Shown here piece by piece: positions 63,201 to 64,000 of a stretch of 64,000 nucleotides of DNA. The stretch covers positions 5,171,422 to 5,235,421 of the forward strand of contig VYZI01000002.1 in NCBI GenBank assembly GCA_013397695.1, read 5' to 3'. The position numbers and the translations under genes are program-made. The first letter of the stretch is position 1. Each line of letters starts with the position of its first letter. Origin of the DNA: Centropus unirufus. Lineage: Eukaryota > Chordata > Aves > Cuculiformes > Centropidae. The notes beneath the pieces are model-generated. The model searched no databases. It saw nothing but the letters and a program-made list of their open reading frames with translations, and was not told where the DNA came from.

Positions 63201-64000
63201 ACTGGTAATCAATGCCAAAGTGTAGAGCCAGCTTCTACCAAACAACAGTGGGGTAGAAGGGAGCATCTTGAGGAGCTCAGAGGTCAGAAGTAATCCTGCC
63301 CCACATGCCATGATGCCTGGAGTTTGCCACAGTTGTTCAACTGCCTCAGTTGTACAAGGGCAGGGGAGGGAACGGCAGAAGGAGTGCATCTGTGCAATGA
63401 AGTCACTGCAGTGCATGTCCCTCCTTGATTTTCATCCTATGTGCACATGGATAAGAAGACAGCCACATTGCAAACTCATAGGACTCTACGTATGTCTCCA
63501 AAAGGAGGAAAAAACATTGTCAAGTTTAATTCTGAAAATACCTCTGCAAGAACACAATGGCCATTTAGTCTTAATGACACAAGTTTATATTTTCAAAAAC
63601 TTCATCTAGACTTTGCAGTTTAGGTCCTATTTAAATGGAACACACTATTTTTACCCTGCTAATGCAATTCCTACCTGATATGAAGCATAAGGAAGCAGAA
63701 AGTCTATCGTGGAGTGATTTACTATATACCATGCCACAGGAGCAATCCTGCATTGCTCAGAGCTTGGAAAGTCTTGCACAGCAACATCCATCCTGATTCC
63801 AGCAGTGCCCAAGACTCCTTGCCAGGTCAACAGGCAATGACCTGACCATGGTTGTTCATATCAATGTTCACCTTGACCCCAGCTACACAACATGCCCTGG
63901 ACAAGAGACCTTGCAACCCCTCGGTGAGTCCAGAGAGCCAGGAGTACAGTAGATCCCTTCCTCCATGAGAGAAGCGACCATAAGAACAACCTGCTGGGTA
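60201..64000. other. Unique noncoding sequence
   Basis: No repeats, exons or RNA genes were recognised. Overlapping ORFs at 63,132-63,609 on both strands have no domain features. Confidence 0.55.

Noticed and set aside
1..64000. Endogenous retrovirus, tRNA/rRNA genes, CRISPR array or bacterial-type operon
   Set aside because: No gag/pol-type frames, paired LTRs, primer-binding site, tRNA cloverleaf or regularly spaced repeats were found. The only RT-like coding is CR1/L2-type LINE.

Overview
This window looks like an intergenic or deep-intronic stretch of a bird (or close sauropsid) nuclear genome. The main evidence is two CR1 LINE copies that end in the avian-type octamer tail built on ATTCTATGA, plus older CR1 pieces and MIR-type SINE remnants. 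Base composition is AT-leaning and CpG-poor, and there are no compact, closely packed open reading frames. One run of ten N (45,447-45,456) marks an assembly gap. No complete protein-coding gene, structural RNA gene, provirus or CRISPR array can be supported. The many short ORFs are chance ORFs or repeat-derived.

Layout. 1-15,500 is mostly unique sequence with worn MIR remnants (about 1,700, 10,050 and 11,866), a perfect 24-bp palindrome (7,722) and a GC-elevated block (8,640-9,580). 15,560-16,075 holds a possible L2/CR1-type reverse-transcriptase relic followed by a clear MIR remnant. 16,076-26,714 is largely unique. 26,715-28,251 is the main mobile element: a 5'-truncated, frameshifted CR1 with recognisable reverse-transcriptase blocks and a 3' tail. 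35,530-36,480 is a two-layer repeat: an old minus-strand CR1 ORF2 fragment abutted by a younger plus-strand CR1 3' end. 49,474-50,090 carries a MIR remnant and another old minus-strand CR1 fragment. 54,163-54,445 is a short CpG-rich block with a strong G-quadruplex motif. 59,700-60,200 is a third old minus-strand CR1 fragment. A degenerate palindromic repeat core related to CCCATTGACTTCAATGGG recurs through the window.

Possible coding content is limited to a few isolated exon-like segments with reasonable splice sites and open frames. The best is 59,079-59,216 on the minus strand (138 nt, symmetric phase 1, CpG-enriched, strong donor). None was assigned to a gene, and segments of this kind are expected by chance in 64 kb, so all carry low confidence. 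I see no evidence for a new multi-gene system here. What merits a second look is the exon candidates, the CpG/G4 block, the candidate enhancer-like clusters and the layered ancient repeats.
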